From assembly GCA_947504725.1 (NCBI GenBank), contig CANNHN010000004.1, positions 62,001 through 126,000 on the forward strand: a DNA stretch of 64,000 bases. The letters are read 5' to 3'. The stretch comes from Bacteroidota bacterium (GTDB lineage: Bacteria > Bacteroidota > Bacteroidia > 2-12-FULL-35-15). Below are positions 25,706 to 33,968 of this stretch, piece by piece (the first letter of the stretch is position 1; the number at the start of each line of letters is the position of its first letter). Under the pieces are notes generated by a model, which saw only the letters and a list, made by a program, of their open reading frames with translations, was not told the origin of the DNA and searched no databases. Position numbers and translations under genes: made by a program.

Positions 25706-26105
25706 AAGTGTACATATTTTTGAAGCTGAACGAATAGGGAATTATTTGTTGGGTATTAATGTTCAGGATTCTGAAAAGAATACGTATGCGGATGCAATGC
25801 AAAAATTGAACATTCAGTTTTCAAAGTATGAACAAGCACTTTGGGAGAAGATGATTAAGAGTAAGAGTAAAATGGCCTGTATTGATGCTGCTTTGGCAAT
25901 GAAGGAACCAAACAACAATGTGCGTAGGAAATTATTTACGATGCTTGCTATTTTGGAAGCGTCTCCCAATTACACTTCTTATTTTCTTTCACGTAATTTT
26001 TCTTTCTTCTACATATTTAAAATCGGACTTGTAGGAATACGAGCAGTCTGGAGAGCAGCAATCGGAATTTTCATCATCAACTCTATAAAACGAAAATGCA
26101 ATTAA
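25695..26105 (+). CDS. Unknown protein between deacetylase and GMC oxidoreductase
   Basis: 136 residues, not recognised. The first 95 are polar and helical (ADAMQKLNIQFSKYEQALWEKMIKS, ACIDAALAMKEPNNNVRRKLFTMLAILEAS), the last 40 hydrophobic and basic (FFYIFKIGLVGIRAVWRAAIGIFIINSIKRK), so it may attach to the inner membrane by its C-terminus. Its start overlaps the deacetylase end and its stop overlaps the oxidoreductase start by 10 bases, so translation is probably coupled and the protein most likely works with the oxidoreductase. Small partners of this size accompany some GMC enzymes (gluconate dehydrogenase subunit 3 type), but I do not see that family's motifs or signal peptide. Confidence 0.75.
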   Translation: MENKSVHIFEAERIGNYLLGINVQDSEKNTYADAMQKLNIQFSKYEQALWEKMIKSKSKMACIDAALAMKEPNNNVRRKLFTMLAILEASPNYTSYFLSRNFSFFYIFKIGLVGIRAVWRAAIGIFIINSIKRKCN

Positions 26106-27712
26106 GCTACGATTATATTGTTGTTGGCTCAGGTGCTACAGGTGCCATTGTTGCAAATTCACTTGTTGAAGCTGGAGTAAATATTGCTGTCTTGGATGTT
26201 GGAGTAGAAGATGAACTGTACAAAGAAATTATTCCGAACAAAGATTTTATTTCCATTCGTAAAGAAGATGAAAATCAACAGGATTATTTTTTAGGAAAAC
26301 AATTTGAAGGCATTCCTTGGGAAACATCTAAAGTGGGTTCACAATTAACTCCACCGAGAAATTTTTTAACACAACTCACTGAAAAATTAATTCCGTTCGA
26401 GTCCGATTCTTTTAAACCGATGGAGAGTATGGCTAAAGGCGGATTAGGTGGTGGCTGGGGGCTTGGTTGTTATGAATTTTCAAAACCCGAATTGGATGCA
26501 ATTGGATTAAAAGAATCTGAAATGTTGCCTGCTTATGATGCTGTTGCAAATCATATTGGTGTATCAGGAATAAAAGATGATGCTGCTCCGTATTGTTTGC
26601 GAGATTTAAAAAATGTTCAGCCTGTTTCGGAGCTGGAGCAAAATTTGAGTGGCGTTTTTACTTCTTATAACAAGCAAAAAAAGAATTTAAACAACAAAGG
26701 AATATTTGTCGGGCGTTCTGCTTTGGCTGTTATTACAAAAGAAAGAGACAATCGGTCGGCAGTTCAATACAAGGATATGGATTTTTGGAGCGATACAGAT
26801 AAATCGTCATACCGTTCTTGGATGACTATTGATCAATTAAAGGGTAAATCGAATTTTGTTTACCATAAAAATTGTTTGGTGTTGAAATTCAAAGAACATG
26901 ATTTAGGAGTTGATGTAATTGTAAAAAGAACAGATACAAGCGAAGAACAAATCTTTTCTTGTAAAAAATTAATTTTATCTCCGGGAGTTTTAGGTACAGC
27001 CAGAATTGTGATTCGCTCATTCGATTATAAAAAAGAACAACTGCCTGTCATTTGCAATCCTTATTGCTACATCCCTTGTTTGCAATGGCGAATGCTTGGG
27101 AAGGAGATAGAACAAAAGAAAACGAGTTTAGGGCAATTGGTAATGTATTTGGATGAGAAGAATGATAATTTTGATGTAGGTATGGCTGCATTGTTTAGTT
27201 ATCGTTCGTTATTGTTGTTTAAGCTAATTAAAGAAACGCCTCTTAATTATGCGGATGCTCGCATCATTATGCAATACTTACAATCATCCTTTACCATTGC
27301 AGGGATTCATCATCCGGAGAAAGGCTCGGCCTCTAAATTTATTCGTATGGAACAAAATGCAAATACATATACAGGTGATATATTAACGGGTCAATATATT
27401 TTATCTGAACAAGAGATAAAAACGAATGAAAGCCGAGAGAAGAAAATTAAATCGGCATTAAATTCACTAGGTTGCAAGCCACTCAAGACTATTTATACTC
27501 CACATGGAGGAAGTATTCATTATGCAGGAACATTGCCTTTTAATGATAATGGAGAAAATTTTTCAATTCATTCTAATGGAAAATTGGGTGGAACAAAAAA
27601 TGTATTTGTTGCCGATGGTTCTGGATTCAAATATCTTCCAGCAAAAGGGTTGACTTTTACATTAATGGCAAATGCTTACAATGTTGCAAAAAATGTTTTG
27701 AAAAATGGTTAA
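26096..27712 (+). CDS. GMC-family (FAD) oxidoreductase
   Basis: 538 residues of the glucose-methanol-choline oxidoreductase superfamily. The FAD-binding fold starts YDYIVVGSGATGAIVANSL (GxGxxG at 10-15), followed by MAKGGLGGGWGLG, which sits at the flavin. LILSPGVLGTARIVIRS is the GMC signature-2 region. The C-terminal active-site area has PHGGSIHYAGTLPF (candidate catalytic His) and FVADGSGFKYLPAKGLTFTLMANAYNVA. No signal peptide. The enzyme should oxidise an alcohol, perhaps a sugar hydroxyl, within a pathway also using deacetylase, epimerase, acyltransferase and methyltransferase. It overlaps both neighbours. Confidence 0.88.
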   Translation: MQLSYDYIVVGSGATGAIVANSLVEAGVNIAVLDVGVEDELYKEIIPNKDFISIRKEDENQQDYFLGKQFEGIPWETSKVGSQLTPPRNFLTQLTEKLIPFESDSFKPMESMAKGGLGGGWGLGCYEFSKPELDAIGLKESEMLPAYDAVANHIGVSGIKDDAAPYCLRDLKNVQPVSELEQNLSGVFTSYNKQKKNLNNKGIFVGRSALAVITKERDNRSAVQYKDMDFWSDTDKSSYRSWMTIDQLKGKSNFVYHKNCLVLKFKEHDLGVDVIVKRTDTSEEQIFSCKKLILSPGVLGTARIVIRSFDYKKEQLPVICNPYCYIPCLQWRMLGKEIEQKKTSLGQLVMYLDEKNDNFDVGMAALFSYRSLLLFKLIKETPLNYADARIIMQYLQSSFTIAGIHHPEKGSASKFIRMEQNANTYTGDILTGQYILSEQEIKTNESREKKIKSALNSLGCKPLKTIYTPHGGSIHYAGTLPFNDNGENFSIHSNGKLGGTKNVFVADGSGFKYLPAKGLTFTLMANAYNVAKNVLKNG

Positions 27713-28568
27713 ACCTACTATAGTTATTACTGGAGCAAATGGGTTTATCGGTGAAGAACTGGTTCATTATTTTTTTGAAAATGGATGGCATGTGAAAGCA
27801 CTTGTTCGAAATGTTCCGAAAGAAATTGTGAGAGATGTAGAATACATTGAATATGATTTAAATCGAATACCTGATGAGACAATTTTTGATTCGGTCGATT
27901 ATCTTGTCCACGCTGCCTACATGCGTTATGATAAAAGTAATAATGCTGATCTAATCAATGTTGAAGGGACAAAAATAATTGTCAATATTTGTCGCAAAAA
28001 AAATATTAAACCCTTGTTTCTTTCCTCCTTTTCTGCACATAAATACGCTGAATCTCATTATGGACGAACAAAGTTGGAGTGTGAAAAATTATTCGATATC
28101 TCAACAGATGTTGTTTTAAAACCGGGATTGGTTATCGGTAAAAAAGGATTGGCTTCGGAACTTGTTAAAACTATAAATAATTCTTCTTTCTTTCCCTTAA
28201 TCGGTGGTGGCGATCAGCCTCTTCAAACGATACATGTGGATGATCTTTGTCTTATTATTGAGCAGGTTTTTGAAAGAAATGTAACAGGATTATATCATGT
28301 TGCTGAAGTGGAAGCTATTTCAATGAAACAATTTTATCAAGAAATTGCAATACAGTTAAAAAAGAAAATAACTTTTATCCCATTTCCACTTCCTTTATTA
28401 TTTTTCATTTGTAAGATTGCTGAAGCAATTGGTATGCATGTGCCAGTTTCTTCTGAAAGTGTATTGGGATTAAAGCAATTAATTGAATTTGATACAAAAG
28501 CTGATCTAGGTAAATTGGATGTTACTTTGAAAAATTATTCTGAAAGTATAAAATCAATTTTGATATAA
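27705..28568 (+). CDS. NAD-dependent epimerase/dehydratase family protein
   Basis: A 287-residue extended SDR. TGANGFIGEELVHYFFENG is the NAD(P) motif near the N-terminus; DYLVHAAYM is the second motif. The usual YxxxK is seen as HYGRTKLECE. FLSSFSAHKY provides the catalytic Ser. A substrate-domain part follows with LQTIHVDDLCLIIEQV and the GLYHVAE segment. It likely acts on a nucleotide-sugar or related precursor. The start overlaps the GMC gene by eight bases, and the next gene starts one base after its stop. Which sugar it uses cannot be read. Confidence 0.88.
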   Translation: MVKPTIVITGANGFIGEELVHYFFENGWHVKALVRNVPKEIVRDVEYIEYDLNRIPDETIFDSVDYLVHAAYMRYDKSNNADLINVEGTKIIVNICRKKNIKPLFLSSFSAHKYAESHYGRTKLECEKLFDISTDVVLKPGLVIGKKGLASELVKTINNSSFFPLIGGGDQPLQTIHVDDLCLIIEQVFERNVTGLYHVAEVEAISMKQFYQEIAIQLKKKITFIPFPLPLLFFICKIAEAIGMHVPVSSESVLGLKQLIEFDTKADLGKLDVTLKNYSESIKSILI

Positions 28569-28569
28569 G

Positions 28570-29412
28570 ATGAGTTACGAATATAAACAAGTTGAAACCA
28601 GTAATCACGCAATTAGAGAAATTGCTAATTTGCTGCGACTTGTTTTTCCAAAAACGAAAAAATATTCAGAAGCGTTTATCAACTGGCAATATGCAAACAA
28701 CCCCAATGGAAAGGTTTGCGGATGCAATGCTTATGAAAATGGACAATTGGTTGCTCATTATGCTGTGATTCCAATTTTTGCAAATGTATTTGGGAAGCTT
28801 GAAAAAGGTTTTTTGTCGTTAAACACTGCAACACATCCAAATCATCAAGGGAAGAAATTATTTACTACACTTGCAGATATGACATATAAATCTGCAGCTG
28901 CTGAAGGTGGTGGTTTTGTTATAGGTGTAGCAAATGCAAATAGCACTCCTGGATTTGTTAATAAATTGGGTTTTCAATTGGTTGGTTCATTAGATGCTAA
29001 GTTGGGATTTGGAAAAATACCTGCAATTGCAAAACTTGAAGGAATACAATTTATTACAGATTGGAACAAAGAGCTGGTTCAATGGAAATTAGCTAACCCT
29101 GAATCAATCTATAAAATTTTGGATGGTGTAATTTATTCTGTAACTGATAAACCATTAATAGAAGCAGTTTTGCTCGATTGTTCGGATGTGTATGCATTGC
29201 CAAATAATAATGTTAATATTGGATTCCGACCTGTGAAAATGTGGATGGGTATTGACTCATCTTTAGATTGGAGTACATCGATGTATATGAATATTCCGAA
29301 TAGTTTGCGTCCGTCACCTTTAAATTTAATTTTCAAAGATCTTACTGGCGCAAATAGGAAATTAGAAAAAATAAAAGTTCGATTTTATGCTTTTGATTTT
29401 GATGCATATTAA
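28570..29412 (+). CDS. GNAT-family N-acetyltransferase
   Basis: 280 residues. The GNAT acyl-CoA fold occupies about residues 1-150: YKQVETSNHAIREIANLL (beta 1/alpha 1), then LNTATHPNHQGKKLFTTLADM, whose NHQGKKL corresponds to the acyl-CoA-binding Q/R-x-x-G-x-G/A loop, and FVIGVANANSTPGFVNKLGF, a typical 'G-F-x-x-x-G-F' strand. The C-terminal half (150-280) is an extension of unknown fold, as seen in GNAT proteins from polysaccharide loci. It probably acylates an amino group, perhaps one freed by the deacetylase encoded in the same operon. Eleven bases separate it from the methyltransferase. Confidence 0.8.
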   Translation: MSYEYKQVETSNHAIREIANLLRLVFPKTKKYSEAFINWQYANNPNGKVCGCNAYENGQLVAHYAVIPIFANVFGKLEKGFLSLNTATHPNHQGKKLFTTLADMTYKSAAAEGGGFVIGVANANSTPGFVNKLGFQLVGSLDAKLGFGKIPAIAKLEGIQFITDWNKELVQWKLANPESIYKILDGVIYSVTDKPLIEAVLLDCSDVYALPNNNVNIGFRPVKMWMGIDSSLDWSTSMYMNIPNSLRPSPLNLIFKDLTGANRKLEKIKVRFYAFDFDAY

Positions 29413-29423
29413 ATTTTAGATAT

Positions 29424-30227
29424 ATGAGCATATTTAAAAACGTAAGAACCTGGTTGCAGGAACCCCGCTTAATTGGTGTGAATCCGGATAGTGAGGAAAT
29501 GTTGGAGATTCATAGTAAGGTGTTGTATGAAAAACCAATGATGAAGGAGGTTTTCTCTGAATTTTATGATACGTGTATCCAATTAGATGATAAATACTTT
29601 TCTCAAACAAAAGCCAAGCGTGTGGAGATTGGTGCAGGTGTGAGTTTTTTTAAAAAGATGTATCCAGAAATTATTTCAACAGACATTAAAAAAGCAGAGA
29701 ATCTCGATATGGTTGTAGATGCTCAAAATATGCCATTTGAAAATAATAGCGTGAGAGCAATTTATGGTATAAACTGTTTTCATCATTTTCCAAATCCAAA
29801 TTTATTTTTTAATGAATTAGATAGAGTTTTAGAAAAAGGCTGCGGTTGTGTTTTGATAGATCCTTATTATGGAACAATCGCAAAACGTTTTTATAAAAAA
29901 ATATTTGACACCGAAACGTTTGATATGACTCAAAAGGAATGGGTAAATGAATCGTTAGGATTTATGAATGGAGCTAATCAAGCGCTTTCATATGTTGTTT
30001 TTATTCGCGACAAAGAGAAGTTTGAAAAAATGTATCCTAATTTAGAAGTTGTGGTACAAAGACCGTTGAATAATTACATGAGATATGTTTTGTCTGGCGG
30101 ATTAAATTTTAGACAAATTCTTCCTTCTTTCTTTTCTCCAATTATTAAGTTCTTCGAATTTTTGTTTATTCCTTTCAGTTCGATTTTTGCTTTGCATCAT
30201 ATTATTGTAATTAGGAAGAAAAATTAG
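29424..30227 (+). CDS. Class I SAM-dependent methyltransferase
   Basis: 267 residues. The SAM motif I is RVEIGAGVSFFKKMYP, motif II is NLDMVVDAQNMPFENNSVRAIYGINCFHHFPN, the usual Methyltransf_11 layout with an acidic residue binding ribose. The C-terminal 70 residues include an amphipathic or membrane-touching segment (FFSPIIKFFEFLFIPFSSIFALHHIIVI), suggesting a lipid-linked substrate. Last gene of the six-gene operon; a 26-base inverted repeat follows the stop. Acceptor unknown. Confidence 0.85.
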   Translation: MSIFKNVRTWLQEPRLIGVNPDSEEMLEIHSKVLYEKPMMKEVFSEFYDTCIQLDDKYFSQTKAKRVEIGAGVSFFKKMYPEIISTDIKKAENLDMVVDAQNMPFENNSVRAIYGINCFHHFPNPNLFFNELDRVLEKGCGCVLIDPYYGTIAKRFYKKIFDTETFDMTQKEWVNESLGFMNGANQALSYVVFIRDKEKFEKMYPNLEVVVQRPLNNYMRYVLSGGLNFRQILPSFFSPIIKFFEFLFIPFSSIFALHHIIVIRKKN

Positions 30228-30235
30228 TTTTAGAA

Positions 30236-30314
30236 CGTCATTGCGAGGAACGAAGCAATCTCTTGCGGAGGAAAATTATCACTACGAAAGATTGCTTCGT
30301 TCCTCGCAATGACG
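30236..30314. repeat. 26+26 perfect inverted repeat element
   Basis: CGTCATTGCGAGGAACGAAG... (30236-30261) is repeated perfectly in inverse orientation at 30289-30314, with a 27-base spacer. It starts nine bases after the methyltransferase stop and separates two convergent genes, so transcripts from either side can fold into a very stable stem. I recognise the core TTGCGAGGAACGAAGCAATC as a palindromic repeat dispersed in many Bacteroidota and other bacterial genomes. It has no coding capacity; it may be a MITE-like or REP-like element. Confidence 0.85.
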
Positions 30315-30336
30315 CTCCGTAAACATGATGAAATTA

Positions 30337-32589
30337 TTAATTCCCAGCTTTCCCTCTCCTAGAAACTTCTAAATTGTTTCTCAGTAATTGATTATTTGGA
30401 TTTATTTTCAATCCCTTTTCTCCGGCTTCAATGGCCTTGTCCCAAAGCTTTAACATGTTGTATGCAGAACAGATATTATTATAACCACTTTCCGAATTAG
30501 GATTTATTTTTACTGCTTGTTCAGCAGCATCAGCACATTTTTGAAACTGTCCTAAATTGTAATATTCCAAACTCAAATTAATATAACTTGCTTCCGATGG
30601 ATCCTTTTGAATAAGTGCTAGTGCGTTTTTTTCTTTTTCTTTTCTTGCTAAACCATCTGCTAAATTGTTTTTCGCCAACTGATAGTTCGGGTCAATCTTT
30701 AATGCTTGCTCTCCAGCTTTTACGGCTTCGTCATAATTTCCTAAAAGATTCTGTGCAGAACAAATGTTGTTATAGGCTTCAATGCAATCAGCTTTTAATT
30801 TGATCGCTTCAGTTGAAGCGTCAATGCATTTTTGGTATTGTTGTTTTTGATAATACAATAAACTCAAAGCAATATAATTATCTACTGTAGGTTTGTCTTT
30901 AGCAACTTGTTCTGCAATTTGAATTTGATTGCTTTCGTTTGCAGCTAATAACATTAAGTCGTTGTAAAGCAATTTATTTCCTGAGTGGCCTGGACTTACT
31001 TTTAATCCTTGGGTAGCTTGTTCTAAAGCTTCTTTAAATTTTCCTTGTGAGCGAAGCCAGTTTGCGTAAAAATAGTAACACTCTGGGTTGCCTGGGTTTA
31101 AAAATTGTGCTTGCTTAAAGTTCGCTTCTGCTTCTTGTTGATTGCCCATTGCGCTTTTTAATACGCCCATGTTTACGTACAAGTATGAATAGTTCGGGAG
31201 GATTTTTAATGCACGTTCAAAATAATTTAACGCAGCTGGATAATCTTTTTTACCCATCATTGCCAGTCCGTAATTCATTAATCCTCTGCCATTGTTTGGA
31301 CTTTTTTGAATCACATCTAGCCACAGCGTTTCACCATTAAGCCAAACTTTATTTCTTTCATGCGTTCCATATGCATGTGCCGATACAAGTAAAATTGGTA
31401 ATGCAAAAAACAGAAACTTAATCTGGATTTTAGTTTCAATTCGTTCTTGAAATCGAATTGCTATTAAACCAAGTAGCCATGCTGTAGAAATTACTAAACC
31501 AATGTATGGAAAAAAGGTACGGTGGTCATTTAATACTTCAGATAGCGGAATGATAGAAGTTGGAAGTAGCGCTAATAGAAACCAGCATATCCCAAATGCA
31601 ATTGGATATAGAATTCTTTTTGTTGAACAATAAACTGCAGTAGCAATCAATCCTAAAATGAAAATACTTCCAGTTATTACTCTGTCGTCAAAAATATTTG
31701 AGATTGGTAACCAATCTGTATCAGCCGACAAATTTAACGGAATAAGAAAATTGTTGAAATAATGAACAATTACAAAAGGTTGAGATAAAATATATTCATA
31801 TCGTGATCCCCCACCTGGAATAAATGTTTCAGAGGCCATCGACTTTGATAACATGAAAAGTAATACAGCTAAAATAAATAGCGGAAGTAATGTGATTAAA
31901 GAATTAAAACTCTCTTTTATTCCATTTAATGAAAACCATTTTAGTATTGAAAGATTTTTGAAATATAATAACGCATAAATTAAAAGTAATGGAGCAATCA
32001 TAATAGTTGGTTCTTTTACAAAGAATCCAATAACAACGGGGATTAAATAAATCAACTTGTTTCTCCAAACTGGTTTGTATAAATATATCAGTAATGAAAG
32101 AACAATCATTAACGTTGAAAAAGAATCGGAGCGAGCAATGACATAATTAACAGTTTCAGCATTTGCAGTGTGTAAACTGTAAAAAGTAGCACCAAATAAT
32201 GCAAAGTACTTATTCCACTTATGCTCAAAGCTATCATTAAATAATTTTACAAATAAAAAATACAGCAAGACACCCAATAAAATGTAAAAGATAAAAATAG
32301 AACGATGATAGACTTTTGGAATAGGGTTTGGCTCGCCTCCCAACCAAAAATCAATTGCATTTAAAGTAGTAAGTCCTGGACGATAAATTTGGTTAGCTGG
32401 CAACGAACTGGTAGTTGATGCATCCGTGAAAAATGTAGGTATATTCTTGAGGCTTTTAATCGCTTCATTGTTTAAAATTGTGTGAGCATCGTCAAATTGA
32501 AACCCATTCTCGTAATGATTCGAGTAAGCTCCAATTAACAATATTAGTGCAAATACTGCTAAAACGTAAAACTTGAGTTGTTTCTGCAT
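30337..32589 (-). CDS. TMTC-like polytopic membrane protein with TPR repeats
   Basis: 750 residues. An N-terminal membrane helix is followed by HYENGFQFDDAHTILNN, the luminal-loop motif (F-x-x-D-D) common to TMTC/GT-C mannosyltransferase-like proteins, with the Asp pair as likely catalytic residues. About ten membrane helices span residues 1-410. The C-terminal 330 residues are tetratricopeptide repeats (for instance AALNYFERALKILPNYSYLYVNMGVL, and ADAAEQAVKINPNSESGYNNICSAYNML) in the periplasm. TMTC relatives in eukaryotes O-mannosylate proteins; bacterial homologues are largely untested. It could glycosylate exported proteins. Single gene, divergent from tatC. Confidence 0.82.
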   Translation of the reverse strand: MQKQLKFYVLAVFALILLIGAYSNHYENGFQFDDAHTILNNEAIKSLKNIPTFFTDASTTSSLPANQIYRPGLTTLNAIDFWLGGEPNPIPKVYHRSIFIFYILLGVLLYFLFVKLFNDSFEHKWNKYFALFGATFYSLHTANAETVNYVIARSDSFSTLMIVLSLLIYLYKPVWRNKLIYLIPVVIGFFVKEPTIMIAPLLLIYALLYFKNLSILKWFSLNGIKESFNSLITLLPLFILAVLLFMLSKSMASETFIPGGGSRYEYILSQPFVIVHYFNNFLIPLNLSADTDWLPISNIFDDRVITGSIFILGLIATAVYCSTKRILYPIAFGICWFLLALLPTSIIPLSEVLNDHRTFFPYIGLVISTAWLLGLIAIRFQERIETKIQIKFLFFALPILLVSAHAYGTHERNKVWLNGETLWLDVIQKSPNNGRGLMNYGLAMMGKKDYPAALNYFERALKILPNYSYLYVNMGVLKSAMGNQQEAEANFKQAQFLNPGNPECYYFYANWLRSQGKFKEALEQATQGLKVSPGHSGNKLLYNDLMLLAANESNQIQIAEQVAKDKPTVDNYIALSLLYYQKQQYQKCIDASTEAIKLKADCIEAYNNICSAQNLLGNYDEAVKAGEQALKIDPNYQLAKNNLADGLARKEKEKNALALIQKDPSEASYINLSLEYYNLGQFQKCADAAEQAVKINPNSESGYNNICSAYNMLKLWDKAIEAGEKGLKINPNNQLLRNNLEVSRRGKAGN

Positions 32590-32677
32590 ATCAAATAAAA
32601 CTTAAAAACACCATTCTGGCTATCAAAAATACATATTTTTCTTTCGATTTATAAGAAACTGGCAAGCTAAATAGTAT

Positions 32678-32685
32678 TAACTTTG
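32678..32685 (+). promoter_or_regulatory. Candidate -7 element for tatC
   Basis: TAACTTTG matches the Bacteroidota -7 consensus TANNTTTG exactly and ends ten bases before the tatC ATG, implying a very short or absent leader. No -33 TTTG is found at the expected distance. Confidence 0.35.
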
Positions 32686-32695
32686 TCCTTTCTAT

Positions 32696-33538
32696 ATGGC
32701 ACTATTCGGACTTTTTAATATATCGGGAAAAAACAAAGGCGAAATGTCTTTTTGGGGGCATATTGATGCTTTGCGAGGACATCTTTTTCGTTCTGCCATA
32801 GTTGTTGTTCTTATTGCAATAGTGCTTTTTTGTTTTCCTGAATTTCTATTCGATACTATTCTTTTTGGTCCGATGGAAGAAAATTTCCCTACGTACCGAG
32901 CATTCTGTAAGTTAGGTCATTTCCTGAACTTAGGAGAAGATTTGTGTTTTGGGAAAGCGACTTTTCATCTTCAGAGTATAGGCCTTTCCGATCAGTTTAC
33001 TTCTCAGATGTGGATTGCTTTCATTGGAGGATTGATTCTTGGGTCTCCTTACGTTTTATGGGAGGTATGGCGCTTTATCAAACCTGCTTTAAAAGAAAAA
33101 GAGAGAAAAGCATCTACTTTTTTTATCAGTTCAGCTTCAATGTTGTTTGTTTTAGGTACTTGTTTCAGTTACTTTATCATTGCCCCTCTGATGATTAATT
33201 TTCTTGGTAATTACAGAGTGAGCGACAAGATAGAGAACAATTTTACCATGGATTCATACATTTCTACCGTTACCACGCTCACCCTTTGCACTGGTCTTAT
33301 ATTCGAATTGCCAATTCTAGTATATTTTTTAACAAGATTCGGATTAATTAGTCCCCAATTCATGAGAAAATACCGTAAACATGCGGTTATTGTTATCTTA
33401 ATTGTTGCCGGAATAATCACCCCTTCCCCAGATGTAACCTCACAATTACTGGTTGCATTTCCCTTGTATTTCTTGTACGAAGCGAGTATCTTTGTTTCTT
33501 ACTTTGTAGTAAAGAGAAAAGAAAAATCAGTTGATTAA
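32696..33538 (+). CDS. tatC: Twin-arginine translocase subunit TatC
   Basis: Inner-membrane receptor for folded proteins with twin-arginine signals. 280 residues with six membrane helices. Motifs: SFWGHIDALRGHLFRSAI (the conserved H-L/I-x-E/D-L-R N-terminal site that recognises signals), LWEVWRFIKPALKEKERK in the first cytoplasmic loop, FxLP-like FELPILVYFL, and PSPDVTSQLLVAFPLYFLYE near the C-terminus. An insertion of about 35 residues (FGPMEENFPTYRAFCKLGHFLNLGEDLCFGKA) lies in the first periplasmic loop, which is longer than in E. coli and usual for Bacteroidota. No tatA is adjacent; the partner must lie elsewhere. Confidence 0.95.
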   Translation: MALFGLFNISGKNKGEMSFWGHIDALRGHLFRSAIVVVLIAIVLFCFPEFLFDTILFGPMEENFPTYRAFCKLGHFLNLGEDLCFGKATFHLQSIGLSDQFTSQMWIAFIGGLILGSPYVLWEVWRFIKPALKEKERKASTFFISSASMLFVLGTCFSYFIIAPLMINFLGNYRVSDKIENNFTMDSYISTVTTLTLCTGLIFELPILVYFLTRFGLISPQFMRKYRKHAVIVILIVAGIITPSPDVTSQLLVAFPLYFLYEASIFVSYFVVKRKEKSVD

Positions 33539-33595
33539 GTCAATAAGTAAATAGGTGAAATATGGGCGACCTGATTTCCTTTACCCTTAATCAAC
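33530..33595. repeat. Inverted repeat GTTGATTAAG after tatC
   Basis: GTTGATTAAG (33530-33539, overlapping the tatC stop) and CTTAATCAAC (33586-33595) are perfect inverse copies 46 bases apart. With no T run it is a poor terminator; it may lower read-through or stabilise the 3' end. Confidence 0.35.
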
Positions 33596-33622
33596 CCATT
33601 TAATCCAATTAACTTAATTTCT

Positions 33623-33964
33623 ATGTCTTCAATAAAAGAATTCAATGATTATCGTGCTAAAATGAATGAAAAAATCATGGCAGCTGATAATATCGTTTTA
33701 AAACGACTGTTTAATTTAGATACAAATACCTATGCAGAAGGCGCTTTGCCCGTTAAAACAAAAGAAATGTTGGGTTTAGTGGCTTCAATGGTTTTGCGGT
33801 GCGATGATTGTATTAAATATCACTTGGAAAAATGTAAAGACAATAATGTGAGTTCTGAAGAAGTTTTTGAGGTGTTTGCTATTGCAAACATTGTTGGTGG
33901 TACAATTGTTATTCCTCATACTCGCAGAGCGGTTGAATTTTGGGAAGAATTAAATAATGCATAA
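33623..33964 (+). CDS. Carboxymuconolactone decarboxylase (AhpD-like) family protein
   Basis: 113 residues, all helical. It carries the AhpD-type redox motif C-x-x-C-x-x-x-H (RCDDCIKYHLE, with Cys about residues 52 and 55), so a thiol-disulfide role in peroxide defence is more likely than true decarboxylation. TKEMLGLVASMVLRC and VFAIANIVGGTIVIPHTRRAVEF fit the family. It stands between tatC and the DUF5686 gene, five bases before the latter; the neighbours do not show a partner. Confidence 0.88.
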   Translation: MSSIKEFNDYRAKMNEKIMAADNIVLKRLFNLDTNTYAEGALPVKTKEMLGLVASMVLRCDDCIKYHLEKCKDNNVSSEEVFEVFAIANIVGGTIVIPHTRRAVEFWEELNNA

Positions 33965-33968
33965 TTGA

